From an uncultured Campylobacter sp. (GTDB lineage: Bacteria > Campylobacterota > Campylobacteria > Campylobacterales > Campylobacteraceae), in assembly GCF_938018035.1 (NCBI RefSeq), contig NZ_CALIJF010000347.1:1-6072 (forward strand): a stretch of 6,072 nucleotides of DNA. The letters run 5' to 3'. The notes under the pieces are model-generated. The model was not told the origin of the DNA. It ran no database searches and saw only the letters and a program-made list of their open reading frames with translations. A program made the translations under genes and the position numbers. Shown here in pieces: positions 5,324 to 6,072 of the stretch (position 1 is the first letter of the stretch; each line of letters starts with the position of its first letter).

Positions 5324-6072
5324 ATCGAAATTTCGCCTTTAGCCTCTAAAAACGCCTCCTGCTCGAAGCCGAACTCGACTAGTAAATTTAAAGCGTTGTC
5401 GATGCTAAGCTCGTCGAAGTGGTGGTAGATATTGACCGCGGTTTTGGCGATCTTTAGCATCGCGTAGCGGGATTTGTTCTCAAAAGGCGTGTCGTCCGGG
5501 GCGTTTGAATACAGCGCGTCCTGCGCGATCTGCTCTAGCCCGAAATGCGCAAATAGCGCGTGCGAGACGCTTTCGCGGTTCGTGCCGGTAAATTTCATCT
5601 CCACATCGGTAAAATCCTGCGGAAAGATCGAGCCCTTGATGGCGTGATAAAATTCCTCCGCCTTGCCTGCCGCGCACACCTGCTCGTCGATAAAAACTCG
5701 CCCAAACTCCACTAAAATCACGCTTGAAAGGATGCTTTGCTCTATCTGCGGGTAGGATTTGATCCACGAAAACATAAGCAGATTTCGCAGCAGCGAGACC
5801 TGCGTGAGCTTTTCGCGATCGATGCGATACGCCCGTAGGCTCGGCTTTAGCATCTCGTCAAATACCGCGAATAGAAAAAACGCCCGCATCTGCTCGCGCC
5901 CGTAAAGCTCAAACGCCCGCTGTAAATTTAGCGTCTTTAATGTCGCGGCACCCTGCTCCTGTTTCTGCTCCTGATCTTGCTCCTGCTCTCGATCTTGCTG
6001 TTGCGTTTGTGCGGCTTGCGCAGAAATGCCTGGGCCTAGCGCGCAATCAGCTCTCGCGGCGACGTGCTGATT
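5320..6072 (-). CDS. HDOD-domain-like protein, 3' part (start lies beyond the window)
   Basis: The reading frame is open from the window edge (6072) to TGA at 5322-5320, giving 250 residues without a start. The ATG at 5889 is probably internal, because the family pattern begins before it with LKTLNLQRAFELYGREQMRAF (HDOD proteins: S-I-x-x-AI-x-LLG-x-x-x-L-x-x-x-L). Further matches are a helical stretch SLLRNLLMFSWIK, then SSVILVEFGRVFI where the family has GLLHDIGK-x-x-L, then ESVSHALFAHFGLEQIAQDALYSNAPDDTP (family H-x-x-vGa-x-L-x-x-W-x-LP-x-x-I-x-x-AI-x-x-HH-x-P), then YAMLKIAKTAVNIYHH (family 'I-x-x-lAn-x-la'). The HD pair is replaced by V-E and the later His residues are missing, so a metal-dependent phosphohydrolase role is unlikely; HDOD proteins generally act in regulation. 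Visible residues 21-43 are rich in Gln/Glu and repetitive. The gene overlaps rnr by 4 nt, so the two are probably co-translated. The family assignment comes from pattern only. Confidence 0.68.
   Translation of the reverse strand, partial: NQHVAARADCALGPGISAQAAQTQQQDREQEQDQEQKQEQGAATLKTLNLQRAFELYGREQMRAFFLFAVFDEMLKPSLRAYRIDREKLTQVSLLRNLLMFSWIKSYPQIEQSILSSVILVEFGRVFIDEQVCAAGKAEEFYHAIKGSIFPQDFTDVEMKFTGTNRESVSHALFAHFGLEQIAQDALYSNAPDDTPFENKSRYAMLKIAKTAVNIYHHFDELSIDNALNLLVEFGFEQEAFLEAKGEISI
5954..5997 (-). repeat. 12-bp tandem repeat encoding Gln/Glu-rich units
   Basis: On the plus strand TGCTCCTG recurs at 5954, 5966 and 5978, exactly 12 nt apart. A degenerate fourth copy (CGATCTTG) lies at 5990. 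On the coding strand this gives four-residue units such as QKQE, QDQE and REQE. Because the period is a multiple of three, a change in copy number would keep the frame and alter only the length of the tract. Confidence 0.8.

Noticed and set aside
5480..5767. 95-residue minus-strand open frame inside the HDOD-like gene
   Set aside because: It lies wholly within the better-supported frame and has a basic, Arg/Gly/Ala-rich composition typical of a shadow frame, with no supported start.
1..6072. CRISPR array, insertion sequence, tRNA/rRNA or defence-type system
   Set aside because: I found no regularly spaced direct repeats, terminal inverted repeats with a transposase, cloverleaf-like sequence or nuclease/toxin domains beyond housekeeping RNase R.

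Overview
The window looks like chromosomal DNA of a Campylobacter-type Campylobacterota (epsilonproteobacterium). Three observations support this. The gene order rnr-holA-rpsF-ssb-rpsR is, from memory, the one found in Helicobacter and Campylobacter. The SSB and RNase R sequences have the epsilonproteobacterial style. The spacers are AT-rich and full of AAATTT-like words, with periodic A/T tracts. Coding regions are fairly GC-rich for Campylobacter (mid-40s percent by eye), which points towards the oral group (C. gracilis/rectus/showae/concisus-like). The species call is inference.

All seven genes lie on the minus strand, so transcription runs from high to low coordinates. From upstream to downstream: (1) 6072-5320, the 3' part of a gene for a degenerate HDOD-domain protein that runs off the window edge and carries a Gln/Glu tandem-repeat tract; (2) 5323-3401, rnr (RNase R), overlapping gene 1 by 4 nt; (3) 3401-2397, holA (DNA polymerase III delta), overlapping rnr by 1 nt; (4) an 84-nt gap with a possible promoter and a leader hairpin; (5) rpsF-ssb-rpsR (2312-1015), the compact operon for ribosomal protein S6, single-strand binding protein and ribosomal protein S18, closed by a perfect 11-bp hairpin at 987-1015; (6) 902-606, a small zinc-ribbon membrane protein with its own promoter-like sequence and Shine-Dalgarno site; (7) 471-10, a small membrane protein with a C-terminal peptidoglycan-binding-like segment and an uncertain start.

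Genes 1-3 appear translationally coupled. They combine a probable regulatory protein, an RNA exonuclease and the clamp-loader delta subunit. The S6-SSB-S18 operon links ribosome assembly with replication and repair. The last two genes are unassigned accessory membrane proteins separated by AT-rich spacers. I see no mobile element, CRISPR array, RNA gene or clear new defence system. The points most worth a second look are the repeat insertion and missing HD pair in the HDOD protein, the start problem of the last gene, the rpsF leader hairpin, and the short, divergent C-terminus of RNase R.
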